Program-made: the position numbers and the translations under genes | Part shown: in pieces, positions 11,940 to 20,234 of the stretch | Numbering within the stretch: the first letter of the stretch is position 1 | How the letters are laid out: the number at the start of each line of letters is the position of its first letter | Assembly: GCF_016918855.1 (NCBI RefSeq) | Contig: NZ_JADKYB010000006.1 | Coordinates: 186,001 to 250,000, forward strand | DNA length: 64,000 nt | Reading direction: 5' to 3' | Source: Actinacidiphila acididurans | GTDB lineage: Bacteria > Actinomycetota > Actinomycetes > Streptomycetales > Streptomycetaceae | The notes under the pieces: generated by a model | Database searches by the model: none | What the model was told of the DNA's origin: nothing | What the model saw: the letters and a program-made list of their open reading frames with translations, nothing else

Positions 11940-12557
11940 TCAGCCCGCCGCCGGGGTACCGCCCTGCACCGGCACCCGCCCCTTGGCCCGGCGCTCGCGG
12001 CGCTGGCGCAGGAATCGCCGTATTCGGGAGAAGAGGAAGGCCACCGTGGCCACGCCCAGCGCGAGCAGGGTGCCCGCGATCAGCGCGGCGGCCAGCGGGT
12101 GGAAGAGGGCGAAGACCACCAGCGCGGCCACCACCACGTCCTCGGCGAGGCTGAGCACGATGTTGCTGGCCGGCTCGGGTGAGGTGTTCACCGCCATCCG
12201 TGTCCCGGCCTTGACCAGATGGCTGGCCAGCGCGGTGAGCCCGCCGATCGCGCCCGCGGCGAGCTGCGGCAGCGAGCCGTGGTGCCCGGCCAGCAGCGCG
12301 GCAACCACCCCGCCGGCCACCGGCCGGATGAAGGTGTGCACCACGTCCCACAGCGTGTCCACGTACGGGATCTTGTCCGCCACCGCCTCGCACAGGAACA
12401 GCACCCCGGCCACCACGAGCACGTCGGTGCGCTGGAGCGACGCGGGTACCTGGTCGCTCGCCCCGGTGGTGCCCATGACGCCGAGCAGCAGGACCACGGC
12501 GTACGCGTTGATCCCGCTGGCCCAGCCGCTGGTGAACACGAGTGGAAGTGCGGACAT
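11940..12557 (-). CDS. DUF4126-type membrane protein
   Basis: A 205-residue protein with about five hydrophobic segments and the family-like stretches GWASGINAYAVVLLLGVMG at the N-terminus, VADKIPYVDTLWD and FIRPVAGGVVAALL. The function of DUF4126 is unknown. It ends with a basic tail (RRFLRQRRERRAKGR). The frame is open much further upstream, but the ATG at 12557 matches the family and has TACAGT exactly 7 nt before it, the same layout as the adjacent CrtI-like gene. These two genes are separated by only 28 nt. Confidence 0.85.
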   Translation of the reverse strand: MSALPLVFTSGWASGINAYAVVLLLGVMGTTGASDQVPASLQRTDVLVVAGVLFLCEAVADKIPYVDTLWDVVHTFIRPVAGGVVAALLAGHHGSLPQLAAGAIGGLTALASHLVKAGTRMAVNTSPEPASNIVLSLAEDVVVAALVVFALFHPLAAALIAGTLLALGVATVAFLFSRIRRFLRQRRERRAKGRVPVQGGTPAAG

Positions 12558-12855
12558 GCCCGTGACTGTAGCGAACCGCCCCAGCCCGCCGCGCCGCTCG
12601 CACCACGGCCTGTGGACAACTCCGGCGAACTCCCGCCCCTGCCGTTCCGGGCCGCAACTCCCGTACCGCGGGCCCGGACCCTGAGTACGAATATTGAGTA
12701 CGAGTACGGATGGGCGGGGCCGCCGGGCCCCGGAAGAGTGGAGGACGCAGACCGGGCCGGTCGGTCCGCCGACACGGGGCGGCGGGACCTCCGGCCGGTT
12801 CGTCAACGGGGGTTGACCGCCGGCGTGCGCCCGGCCGCCCGCGGGAGACCGCTCG
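12558..12855. other. Intergenic region with GAGTACGA repeats
   Basis: No gene is seen between the DUF4126 start and the tetR stop. At about 12682-12711 two copies of GAGTACGA lie 5 nt apart around an AT-rich AATATT core, and a third partial GTACGG follows. Being AT-rich in this GC-rich sequence, it is a candidate promoter or operator for the DUF4126 gene. Confidence 0.35.
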
Positions 12856-13470
12856 TCACCTGCGGGCGGCCACGCCGCCGACCCGGCCGTGCAGCAGCCG
12901 GGACAGCGCGGCGTGCACCTCGTCCAGGCTCCGCTCGGGCTGGAACGCCTGCCAGTCGAGGGCGGCCACCAGCACCATGCCGAACAGCGCGGACGCGGTC
13001 AGCGGTACGTCGATCTCGTCGCTGAGCTCGCCGGCCGCGACCGCCTCGCCGAGCACCCGCTCCACCACCGCCACCGCTTCCTGACGGACCATCATCAAGG
13101 TCTCCTGCCAGGTGCGGTTGGTGCGCCACAGCTCGGCCACGTAGAGCTGGGTGAAGGACGGATAGCGCAGGATGAAGGCCAGTCCGGCGCGGATCATCTC
13201 GTCCAGCGCGTCCACCCGGGTGCCGCCGCGCGCCTCGGTACGGTCGGCCGCCATCCGCAGGGAATGGGTGAGCAGCCCGACGCCGTGCCGTAGCAGCTCC
13301 TCGAACAGGTCGTTCTTGCTGGCGAAGTTGTAGTAGACGGTCCCTTTGGCAACTCCGGCCCGCTCGGCGATCTCGTCGACGGTGGTGGCGGAGAAGCCCT
13401 GCTCGGCGATGAGGGTGACGGCGGCCTCGTAGAGCTTCTGCCGGGTGGCCTGGCGTCGTGCGGTACTCAT
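12856..13470 (-). CDS. TetR/AcrR-family transcriptional regulator
   Basis: A 204-residue repressor with a canonical N-terminal helix-turn-helix (TRQKLYEAAVTLIAEQGF, then TTVDEIAERAGVAKGTVYYNF, about residues 8-48) and a variable ligand-binding C-terminal domain. It is transcribed divergently from the HEPN gene. Two perfect palindromes in the shared 246-nt gap (13525-13536 and 13622-13638) are candidate operators. The ligand cannot be inferred. Targets are likely itself and the divergent gene. Confidence 0.95.
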   Translation of the reverse strand: MSTARRQATRQKLYEAAVTLIAEQGFSATTVDEIAERAGVAKGTVYYNFASKNDLFEELLRHGVGLLTHSLRMAADRTEARGGTRVDALDEMIRAGLAFILRYPSFTQLYVAELWRTNRTWQETLMMVRQEAVAVVERVLGEAVAAGELSDEIDVPLTASALFGMVLVAALDWQAFQPERSLDEVHAALSRLLHGRVGGVAARR

Positions 13471-13524
13471 GGCCCCGATTCTGCCCGTCCCGGGCCGGAC
13501 GCGTTCACGGTACCGATCAAGGAT

Positions 13525-13536
13525 TCAGCGCGCTGA
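13525..13536. promoter_or_regulatory. Palindrome TCAGCGCGCTGA, candidate TetR operator
   Basis: A perfect 12-bp palindrome 55 nt upstream of the tetR start, where autoregulatory operators of this family usually sit. Confidence 0.35.
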
Positions 13537-13621
13537 CCGCGGCCGGACCCGGCAGTTTCGCGCGAACCGGTGTTCCCGCAGGTCAGGGCAATTGTCAGTG
13601 GGTGGCCTCACCATGGGTCGT

Positions 13622-13638
13622 ACGGAAACAGGTTCCGT
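13622..13638. promoter_or_regulatory. Inverted repeat ACGGAA-N5-TTCCGT, candidate operator
   Basis: A perfect 6-bp inverted repeat with a 5-nt spacer (17 bp in all), 78 nt upstream of the HEPN gene start. Its size fits a TetR-type site. Confidence 0.35.
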
Positions 13639-13716
13639 GGACGGACCCGAAGAACGGCGCGAAGAACAGCCAAGGAGAAACGTACGGAGAAGCGTACGGA
13701 GAAAGGAGGCCGTGCC

Positions 13717-14346
13717 ATGGCGGTTCCCCGTGTTCCCAGTACTCCCCGAGTTCCCACCGCTCCCGGTGTTCCCGGCGTTCACGGAATTACCGGTGTCCCC
13801 GGCGTTCCCGATTTCCCTGGCGTCACCCGCGCTGCCGGTGCTCCCGGCGGCGACCGCGGTGACGGTGGCGACGTGCACCCGGTGCTGCGCCGGGCCGCCG
13901 CCGCGCCCGCCGCCCTCGACCTGCTCACCCAGGCCCACGCCGGTCTGGCGGAGGCCGCCACCCTCCAGACCCCCAACGAGCGCTACGCCACCGCGCACCT
14001 GGCGGCCCTGCGCACCGCCGCGGCCGTGCTCGCTGTGCGGGGCCGCCCGGAGGCCACCGCCCGGCAGCGCCGCCGGATCCGCACCGCCTGGGAGGTGCTG
14101 CCCGAGGTCGCGCCCGAACTGGCCGAGTGGAGCGCGCTGTTCGCCGCCGGCGCCGCCCGCCGGGCCCGGGCCGAGGCGGGCATAGCCGGCGCGGCCGGCC
14201 CTCGCGACGCGGACGACCTGATCCGGGCCACGGGGATGTTCCTGCGGCTGGTGGAGCGGATGCTGCTGGTCCAGCCCGCGCTGGAGAGCGGCGCTCCGCA
14301 GGTCCCGGGGCCGGCAGCCTCTAGAGTGGGAGCCGCCCGTAGCTGA
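13717..14346 (+). CDS. SAV_6107-type HEPN domain protein with Val-Pro-rich N-terminus
   Basis: A 209-residue protein. The helical C-terminal part (about 54-205) looks like the SAV_6107 HEPN family and contains an R-x4-H motif (R89 to H94, in NERYATAH), the signature of HEPN RNases. The first 45 residues are unusual: a run of VPxxP and GVP triplets resembling elastin or collagen repeats. A perfect AAAGGAGG ribosome-binding site 8 nt before the ATG fixes this start and so makes the repeats part of the protein. No nucleotidyltransferase (MNT) partner is adjacent, so a classical toxin-antitoxin pair is not supported. The next gene starts 27 nt later. Confidence 0.8.
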   Translation: MAVPRVPSTPRVPTAPGVPGVHGITGVPGVPDFPGVTRAAGAPGGDRGDGGDVHPVLRRAAAAPAALDLLTQAHAGLAEAATLQTPNERYATAHLAALRTAAAVLAVRGRPEATARQRRRIRTAWEVLPEVAPELAEWSALFAAGAARRARAEAGIAGAAGPRDADDLIRATGMFLRLVERMLLVQPALESGAPQVPGPAASRVGAARS

Positions 14347-14373
14347 CACCGCCCGCGAGGAGAGCCGCCCGCC

Positions 14374-15144
14374 ATGTCCCCCCAAGGAGGGGCGGAGCCG
14401 ATCCGCCCCCGCGCCAGCCTCCGTACCGCCGTGGTGTGGGAGGTGCTCCGGGACGCCCTGGAACGGCGGGCGAAGGCGGCCGACCGCCCGGTCCTGGACG
14501 TGCTGGACACCGGCGGCGGCACCGGGAACTTCGCCGTGCCCGTGGCCCGGCTCGGCCACCGGGTCACCGTCGTCGACCCCAGCCCCGACGCGCTGTTCGC
14601 GCTGGAGCGGCGCGCCGCCGAGGCCGGTGTCACCGACCGGGTGACGGGGGTCCAGGGCGACACCCACGGCCTGCTCGACGTGATCGCCCCCGGCGGGTAC
14701 GACATGGTGCTCTGCCACGGCGTGCTGGAGTACACCGACGACCCCGCCGAGGGCGTGCGCAACGCGGTCGGCGCGCTGCGGCCGGTCGGCTCGCTCAGCC
14801 TGCTCGCGGCCGGGCGCGGGGGCGCGGTGCTCGCCCGCGCCCTCGCCGGGCACTTCGCCGAGGCCCGGCACGCGCTCACCGACCCCGACGGGCGGTGGGG
14901 CGCCGCCGATTCGCTTCCACGCCGCTTCACCGCCGACGAGCTGACCCGGCTGGTCACCGAGGCCGGCCTGCGCGCCGCATCCGTGCACGGCGTCCGGGTC
15001 TTCGCCGATCTGGTCCCCGGCGTGCTGGTCGACACCCAGCCGGGCGCCCTCGACGCCCTGCTGCGGCTGGAACTCGCGGCCGCCGAGGAGCCCGGGTTCC
15101 ATTCCGTGGCCACCCAGTTGCACGTCCTGGGCGAGCGCGGCTGA
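14374..15144 (+). CDS. SAM-dependent class I methyltransferase
   Basis: A 256-residue Rossmann-fold methyltransferase. Motif I is VLDTGGGTGNFAVPVA (about 40-55), motif II includes VTVVDPSPDAL, and the post-motif MVLCHGVLEYTDDPAEGVRN resembles SmtA/CmoM-like proteins. The substrate is unknown. It probably shares an operon with the HEPN gene upstream (27-nt gap). No other domain is visible, and the length is ordinary. Confidence 0.9.
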   Translation: MSPQGGAEPIRPRASLRTAVVWEVLRDALERRAKAADRPVLDVLDTGGGTGNFAVPVARLGHRVTVVDPSPDALFALERRAAEAGVTDRVTGVQGDTHGLLDVIAPGGYDMVLCHGVLEYTDDPAEGVRNAVGALRPVGSLSLLAAGRGGAVLARALAGHFAEARHALTDPDGRWGAADSLPRRFTADELTRLVTEAGLRAASVHGVRVFADLVPGVLVDTQPGALDALLRLELAAAEEPGFHSVATQLHVLGERG

Positions 15145-15483
15145 CCGTACGCCCGTCGCGCGCCTCCGCCCGGTGCGCCCCCGCCCGTACACGGGCCACC
15201 GCGGTCACCGGGCGCCGCCGCCCGTTCACCGTCCGCCCACCGTTCGCGACCGCTCCTGCGGGGGCACCGCCGGACACTTCCGTACACGGTCGGACAGGGC
15301 GCCGACAGGGCAGCGGAAGGGCTTGCGGAAAGCGCCGGAAGGGGCCCGGAACGGGGCCCGCGGGAGAGCGGGAAAAGGGAGTCCGTCACACCCCGCCCAC
15401 AGCGCGCTTCCTGACCGTATGCTGGCATGACGTAAGGGCGGACGGGGAATGAGAGCCCCGTCGGATTGGCGTAGTGGGGCGGG
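15145..15483. other. Gene-free region upstream of the DUF3040 gene
   Basis: Open frames here (for example plus-strand 15173-15430) encode only Arg/Pro/Gly-rich sequence without family match or ribosome-binding site. A GC hairpin around GGGGCCCGGAACGGGGCCC could be a weak terminator for the methyltransferase. Otherwise I see nothing. Confidence 0.5.
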
Positions 15484-15519
15484 TTTCACGGGGGCGAATC
15501 CCTGCCTATCCTGGATAGG
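15484..15519 (+). promoter_or_regulatory. Promoter of the DUF3040 gene with overlapping palindrome
   Basis: TTTCAC (15484-15489) and TATCCT (15507-15512) are spaced by 17 nt, a good fit to a housekeeping promoter. The -10 lies inside a perfect palindrome, CCTATCC-T-GGATAGG (15505-15519), 41 nt before the GTG start. A protein bound there would block transcription. Confidence 0.5.
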
Positions 15520-15560
15520 TCGGACCGGTCGCCCTCGCGGCCGACGAGTAGGAGGTCTCC

Positions 15561-15968
15561 GTGCCGCTCTCGGAGCACGAGCAGCGCATGCTTGAGCAAA
15601 TGGAGCGAGCGCTGTACGCCGAAGATCCGAAGTTCGCGTCGGCGCTCGAGGGAAGCGGGCTGCGCACGTACACCCGCCGGCGCATCTACCTCGGCGCGGC
15701 GGGCTTCCTGGCCGGCGTCGGGCTGCTCATGGGCGGGATGATCGCACAGCAGCCGTGGATCAGCGTCGTGGGCTTCCTGGTCATGCTGTCCTGCGCGGTT
15801 CTCGCGGTCACCGGCTGGCGCCGGGCCACCCGGCCCGTGGAGCAGCCGCAGGCCCTCCCGCACAACCGCCGCTTCGGCGGGCGCCGCCACCACCAGCCCC
15901 GCCGCGGCAAGGTCATCGACCGCATCGAGGAGCGCTGGCAGCGCCGCCGCGACGAACAGGGTCAGTGA
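15561..15968 (+). CDS. DUF3040 membrane protein
   Basis: A 135-residue protein that begins with the family signature PLSEHEQRMLEQMERALYAEDPKFASAL (in pieces; residues 2-30), has two transmembrane helices (about 43-61 and 65-84) and ends in a basic, Arg/His-rich tail. DUF3040 proteins are abundant in actinobacteria and often sit near division genes; their function is not known. AGGAGGT precedes the GTG start at good spacing. Convergent with the transglutaminase operon. Confidence 0.92.
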   Translation: MPLSEHEQRMLEQMERALYAEDPKFASALEGSGLRTYTRRRIYLGAAGFLAGVGLLMGGMIAQQPWISVVGFLVMLSCAVLAVTGWRRATRPVEQPQALPHNRRFGGRRHHQPRRGKVIDRIEERWQRRRDEQGQ

Positions 15969-16010
15969 CCGCCGGCCCGGACCTCCCGAAACGCCGAACC
16001 CCCCGACATC

Positions 16011-16053
16011 GCCGAAGGGCGCGGAACCCGTCACGGGATCCGCGCCCTTCGCC
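16011..16053. terminator. Bidirectional terminator
   Basis: A 13-bp perfect stem (CGAAGGGCGCGGA with TCCGCGCCCTTCG) extended inward by CCCGT/ACGGG. It lies between the convergent DUF3040 and transglutaminase genes. Confidence 0.8.
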
Positions 16054-16080
16054 GTTGTGCCCGGCCGGGGCTGCCCGGCG

Positions 16081-18525
16081 TCATTGCTCCTGCTTCGCCG
16101 CCCGCCGGCGGTACAGCGGCTCCGTGACCCGGCGCCCGGCCTGGGAGACGCGTCCGGTCAGCGCGGCCCAGCGGGCCGAGAAGGACCAGACCAGCCGCGC
16201 CGAGGAGCGGGGCAGCAGCAGCGCCCGCAGCCGGGTGCCGCGGGAGGCCGAGGTGTGCAGCCCGGCCCGTACCCGGTCCACCTGGTCCGCCAGGCCCGGC
16301 ACCGGCCGTGGCTCGCGCGCGTACAGCGTCTGCTCCACCGCCGTGGCCAGCGCCGTGGCGGAGGCGGCCGCCTCGCCGGAGAGCTGCCCCTCGGTGACCA
16401 GCCGGGCCATCGCGCGGCGCGGCGTCTCGGAGTCCTCGGGCAGCACCCCGTAGTCCCAGCCGGTGTCGATCACCTCGCGCCAGGCGGACAGCGCCTGCGG
16501 TGGTGCGGTCCCGGTCCGCCGGCCGCCCAGCCGGCCCGGGCGGTTACGGCCGAGCCGGTTCATCCGCTGCCGGGCCCGCCACAGCAGCGGCGCGGCCAGG
16601 AGCAGCAGCACGCCCAGCGCGACCCAGGCGACCAGAAGGCCGGTGACGACGTCGCCGGTCGTGGTGCTGCCGCCCGACCCGGTGCCGCCCGTCGCCGCGG
16701 CCTGGCCGCAGTCACCGGGCTGCCGGTTGTCCGGGGCGCAGCTCGGCGAGGCCGACGGCGCCGGGGCCGGGGTGTTCGTGGAGCCGTGCGGCGCCGTGTC
16801 GCGCGGCTCGCTGGTGCCCCCGGTGGCCTGCTGCTGGGTGTACGCGGGGGCCGTGCCGCGGTAGGGCGTCGGCTCGAACCGGGTCCAGCCGATTCCCTGG
16901 AAGTACAGCTCGGGCCAGGCGTGCGCGTCCTTGAGCCCCACCGACATCCAGCCGTCCGGGTTCTGCGTGCCGGGCGTGAAGCCGATGGCGACCCGCGCCG
17001 GGATGTGCAGCGTGCGGGCCATGGTGGCCATGGTGAAGGCGAAGTGGACGCAGAAGCCCTCCTTCGTCTGCAGGAACCGCGCTATCGCGTCCACCCCGGT
17101 GCCGGCCTTGGCCTGGGTGTTGTAGACGAACTGCCCGGAGGTGAAGTAGCGCTGGAGGTCCAGCGCCCGCTCGTAGTCGTTGGTGGCGCCCTTGGTCACC
17201 TCCTGGGCGGTCGCGGCGACCACCGGCGGCAGATCGCCCGGCACCTTCTCGTACTCGTCGGCGATGCGGCCGGTGGCCGGCGGGGCCTGGGCCAGCTGGG
17301 TCGCGGTGGGCGCCACCTGCATGCTGTCCACGGTGTAGCGCACACCGGAGGCGTTCTGGCCGTGCGTCCCGATCAGCATCCCGCCCTCGGGCTGGTACTT
17401 CCAGGTGCCGCTGGTACGCACCGAAGTGGCCGGGAAGGGCAGCGGCAGCAGCCCCTGCACATAGGAGTCGTCCACCGACACCTCGGTGCGCACCGTGGTG
17501 TACGGCACGTCCGTCGCCATGCCCAGCGGGCGCGGCAATTGTGCCGGGACGTCCTCGGTCGGGCGGTTGGACGGGGACCACTGGGTGCCGTCGAACTTGT
17601 CCAGCGCGGCGATCCGCAGGTACATCCCGGGGATGTCCTTGGTGGTCGTCCGGTACGTCAGCACCTCGCGGTTGTCGGGCTGGTTGAGGTTGTCCTGGAG
17701 CGCGGCCAGCAGGTTGACCGAGCCCCCGCCGCCCCCGCCGATGCCGCTGCCCGAGCCGTGGCCGGCGTTCTTCAGCAGGCCCTCGCCCAGCGACGGCATC
17801 ACCGACTGCGCCGCGGCCGGCACCACCAGCGCGATGCCCAGGGCCATGGCCCCGATCCGGCGGCCGGTGCGCACCGGCGCGGTCGGGCCGCCCGAGGCGC
17901 CCGGGCCGGCCCAGGTCCCCGGCGCCGGGGCGGCGGCGAACACCCGGCCCCAGCGGGAGAGCCGGTCCCGGCCCTCGGCCAGCAGGAGCAGCAGGTAGCC
18001 GGAGGCGGCCAGCACGAAGAACAGCCACTGGATGCCGCCGCTGCGCAGGCCCGCCGCCACCGAGTACAGCGCGAGCAGCGGCAGCCCGGCCGGCGCCGCC
18101 CTGGAGTACGTGACCGCGATGGTGTCCACCGCGAGGGCGATCACCACCACGCCGCCGACCAGCAGCATCCGGATGCCGGGGGTGACCGGCGCCGGGATGG
18201 CGAAGTTGCCGACGTCGGTCAATCCGTCCTGCACCAGCTGACCGAGCTGGGTGAACGCGCTCGGGCCGGGGATGATGCCGCCCAGCGCCTGGTGCGGGGC
18301 GAACACCACGGTGAGCGAGACCAGCGACACCAGCGCCTGTGCCAGCACGGTCAGCGGCCGGGCCAGCGGCACCCGCCGGGTGAGGGCGCCCACGGTGGCC
18401 TGCAGGCACACGATCAGCAGCGCCTGGATGAACCAGCCCTTCGGACTGGCCAGGGGCAGCAGCGCGCACGCCGCCATCATCGACGCCGCCGTCGCGCTCA
18501 CCGTCAGCCGCGCCCGTCCGCTCAT
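16081..18525 (-). CDS. Transglutaminase-like membrane protein (TgpA family)
   Basis: An 814-residue membrane protein. About six helices fill the first 240 residues. An extracytoplasmic region then carries a transglutaminase fold with a cysteine-histidine-acid set (C492 in GFCVHF, H535 in DAHAWPE, and the acidic residue in WPELYF). A final helix (about 665-690) and a DUF4129-like cytosolic end follow. Such proteins may act as amidases or crosslinkers at the cell surface. A Gly-rich loop (GSGSGIGGGGGGS) precedes the catalytic part. The ATG overlaps the DUF58 stop (ATGA), so the two are translationally coupled. Confidence 0.92.
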   Translation of the reverse strand: MSGRARLTVSATAASMMAACALLPLASPKGWFIQALLIVCLQATVGALTRRVPLARPLTVLAQALVSLVSLTVVFAPHQALGGIIPGPSAFTQLGQLVQDGLTDVGNFAIPAPVTPGIRMLLVGGVVVIALAVDTIAVTYSRAAPAGLPLLALYSVAAGLRSGGIQWLFFVLAASGYLLLLLAEGRDRLSRWGRVFAAAPAPGTWAGPGASGGPTAPVRTGRRIGAMALGIALVVPAAAQSVMPSLGEGLLKNAGHGSGSGIGGGGGGSVNLLAALQDNLNQPDNREVLTYRTTTKDIPGMYLRIAALDKFDGTQWSPSNRPTEDVPAQLPRPLGMATDVPYTTVRTEVSVDDSYVQGLLPLPFPATSVRTSGTWKYQPEGGMLIGTHGQNASGVRYTVDSMQVAPTATQLAQAPPATGRIADEYEKVPGDLPPVVAATAQEVTKGATNDYERALDLQRYFTSGQFVYNTQAKAGTGVDAIARFLQTKEGFCVHFAFTMATMARTLHIPARVAIGFTPGTQNPDGWMSVGLKDAHAWPELYFQGIGWTRFEPTPYRGTAPAYTQQQATGGTSEPRDTAPHGSTNTPAPAPSASPSCAPDNRQPGDCGQAAATGGTGSGGSTTTGDVVTGLLVAWVALGVLLLLAAPLLWRARQRMNRLGRNRPGRLGGRRTGTAPPQALSAWREVIDTGWDYGVLPEDSETPRRAMARLVTEGQLSGEAAASATALATAVEQTLYAREPRPVPGLADQVDRVRAGLHTSASRGTRLRALLLPRSSARLVWSFSARWAALTGRVSQAGRRVTEPLYRRRAAKQEQ

Positions 18526-20234
18526 GCCGTCGCCCCCGCTCCGTACTGCCCCGCTCCGTACTGCCCCGCTCCGTACTGCGCGGGCCCGGAAGCGGCACCG
18601 GGACCCGCCGGGCCGCCACCGGAACCGGGCCCGCGGCCCGTCCCCGGTCCGCCTGTGCCAGGCCCGCCTGTGCCAGGCCCGCCCGTGCTGGGCCCGCTCG
18701 CCCCCGGTCCGCCCGTCCCTGGTCCGCCCGTCCCCGGGGCGTCGCCCGCCCCTGATCCCGGCCCCCGGCCGGGCGCGGCCGAGCGGCCGCTTTCTTCCCG
18801 CGTGCGGTAACGATCCGCCTGCTGCCACAGTTCCGGCAGCGACTCCCCGGCGCGTACCTCCACGACCGTCCAGCCGGCCTCGCGCAGCATCCGCACGCCC
18901 TGCCGGGTGCCCTGGAAGTCGCCGGCGCCGGATTCGGGCGCGGTGCGCTCGGCGACCGCGTCGAACCGGCCGGCCGGCTCGCGGGCCGTCCAGTCGTCGC
19001 TGTTCAGCACGAAGGCGATGGCCGCGCCGGCCCGCTGCCGCATCCGGGCCACGCCCGCGGCCTCCTCCTCGTCGAACAGGTCGCCGAGGAACGCCACCAG
19101 CAGCCCCTCGCTGCCCGCGCGCAGCACCTCGTACGCGGCCGCCAGGTTCTCGCCGTCGGAGTGGTCCACCACCGCCAGGGTGTCCAGCAGCACGCCGGCC
19201 ATGTCCGAGTTGTCCCCGGCGAAGCCCCCGATGCCCTCCGGGCCCGGGACGCTGGTGCCGGTGTCGGTCAGCAGCCGCACCGCGAAGCCGCGCTCCAGCA
19301 TGTGGGTGGTCACCGAGGCCGTGCCCGAGACCGCCCACTCGAAGGCCGAGTCGGGCCCGGCGCCGAAGTAGGCGTCCCGCCGGGTGTCCAGCAGGACGGT
19401 GCAGCGCGCCCGGTGCGGCTGCTCCTCGCGGCGCACCATCAGCTCGCCGTACTTGGCGGTGGACCGCCAGTGCACCCGGCGCAGGTCGTCGCCGTGCCGG
19501 TAGCCGCGCGGGATCACGTCGTCGTCCCCGGCCAGCGCGAGCGCGCGGGTGCGGCTCTCGCCGTACCCGGACGCCTCCCCGGCCAGCCGCACCGGCGGCA
19601 GCGGCTCCACCCGGGGCACCACGGTCAGCGTGTCGAAGGCGCTGAAGGAACGGGTCAGCTCGCACATCCCGAACGGGTCGGACAGCCGCAGTTGGAGCGG
19701 GCCCAGCGGGTAGCGGCCGCGCAGGTCGGAGCGGACCCGGTAGGACACCTCCCGGTGGCCGCCCGGCTCCACCCGGTCCAGTACGAAGCGGGGCCGGGGA
19801 CCGAGCACGTACGGCACCCGGTCCTGGAGCATCAGCAGCCCGGTGGGCAGCCGCGAGATGTTGTCCACCCGCAGGTGCACCCGGGCCTCGGACATGGCCG
19901 GCACCCGGGAGGGGGACAGCCGGCGGCTGCCTGCCACCCGGTAGCGGGTGCGGTAGAGGACCGCCACGCACACCAGCGGCAGCACCGCCAGCAGCAGGCC
20001 GACCCGTAGCAGGTCGGCCTGCCCGAGCACGTACGCGCAGACGGCCGCGGCCACTCCGGCGGCCACGAAGGACCGGCCGCGGGTGGTCAGGCCGCCCATC
20101 GCCGAACGGAAGCCGCCGCCCTGGCCGCCCGGCCCGGTGCTCGGTACGGCGCCACCCCCGGGGCCGCCGGGCCCGGGGGTGGGGGTACCTCCCGGGCCGC
20201 CAGGCCCAGGGGGAGGGACGGACCCGGCCATCAC
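18522..20234 (-). CDS. DUF58 protein with long Gly/Pro repeat ends
   Basis: A 570-residue protein. Two N-terminal helices (about residues 54-90) are followed by the DUF58/von Willebrand A-like core, including the family hallmark RGYRHGDDLRRVHWRSTAKYGELMVRREE (quoted in part: DDLRRVHWRSTAK). DUF58 partners of MoxR ATPases are thought to help mature or assemble surface complexes. Both ends are odd: a 45-residue Pro/Gly leader and a tail of about 70 residues of GGPGT and QYGAG repeats that family members usually lack. Its GTG overlaps the moxR stop. Confidence 0.9.
   Translation of the reverse strand: MMAGSVPPPGPGGPGGTPTPGPGGPGGGAVPSTGPGGQGGGFRSAMGGLTTRGRSFVAAGVAAAVCAYVLGQADLLRVGLLLAVLPLVCVAVLYRTRYRVAGSRRLSPSRVPAMSEARVHLRVDNISRLPTGLLMLQDRVPYVLGPRPRFVLDRVEPGGHREVSYRVRSDLRGRYPLGPLQLRLSDPFGMCELTRSFSAFDTLTVVPRVEPLPPVRLAGEASGYGESRTRALALAGDDDVIPRGYRHGDDLRRVHWRSTAKYGELMVRREEQPHRARCTVLLDTRRDAYFGAGPDSAFEWAVSGTASVTTHMLERGFAVRLLTDTGTSVPGPEGIGGFAGDNSDMAGVLLDTLAVVDHSDGENLAAAYEVLRAGSEGLLVAFLGDLFDEEEAAGVARMRQRAGAAIAFVLNSDDWTAREPAGRFDAVAERTAPESGAGDFQGTRQGVRMLREAGWTVVEVRAGESLPELWQQADRYRTREESGRSAAPGRGPGSGAGDAPGTGGPGTGGPGASGPSTGGPGTGGPGTGGPGTGRGPGSGGGPAGPGAASGPAQYGAGQYGAGQYGAGATA
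18541..18738. repeat. Tandem 15-bp minisatellites in the DUF58 tail
   Basis: Three 15-bp units (CCGTACTGCCCCGCT type) begin at 18541, 18556 and 18571 and encode QYGAG. A second array of 15-bp units at about 18647-18738 encodes GGPGT/GGPGA. All keep the reading frame. Confidence 0.8.

Noticed and set aside
10394..12557. Carotenoid gene cluster around the CrtI-like gene
   Set aside because: No phytoene synthase, lycopene cyclase or GGPP synthase lies nearby, and CrtI-like folds serve many substrates.
13717..14346. HEPN gene with the methyltransferase as a toxin-antitoxin pair
   Set aside because: The partner is an ordinary class I methyltransferase, not an MNT nucleotidyltransferase or known antitoxin; the 27-nt gap alone is not evidence.
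15173..15430. Small plus-strand frame of 85 residues between the methyltransferase and DUF3040 genes
   Set aside because: Arg/Pro/Gly composition typical of random GC-rich sequence, no ribosome-binding site, no recognisable motif.
15484..15503. tRNA-like T-arm sequence (GGGTTTCAC...GGCGAATCCC)
   Set aside because: There is no acceptor stem, no anticodon arm and no GGTTCGA core. It fits better as the DUF3040 promoter.
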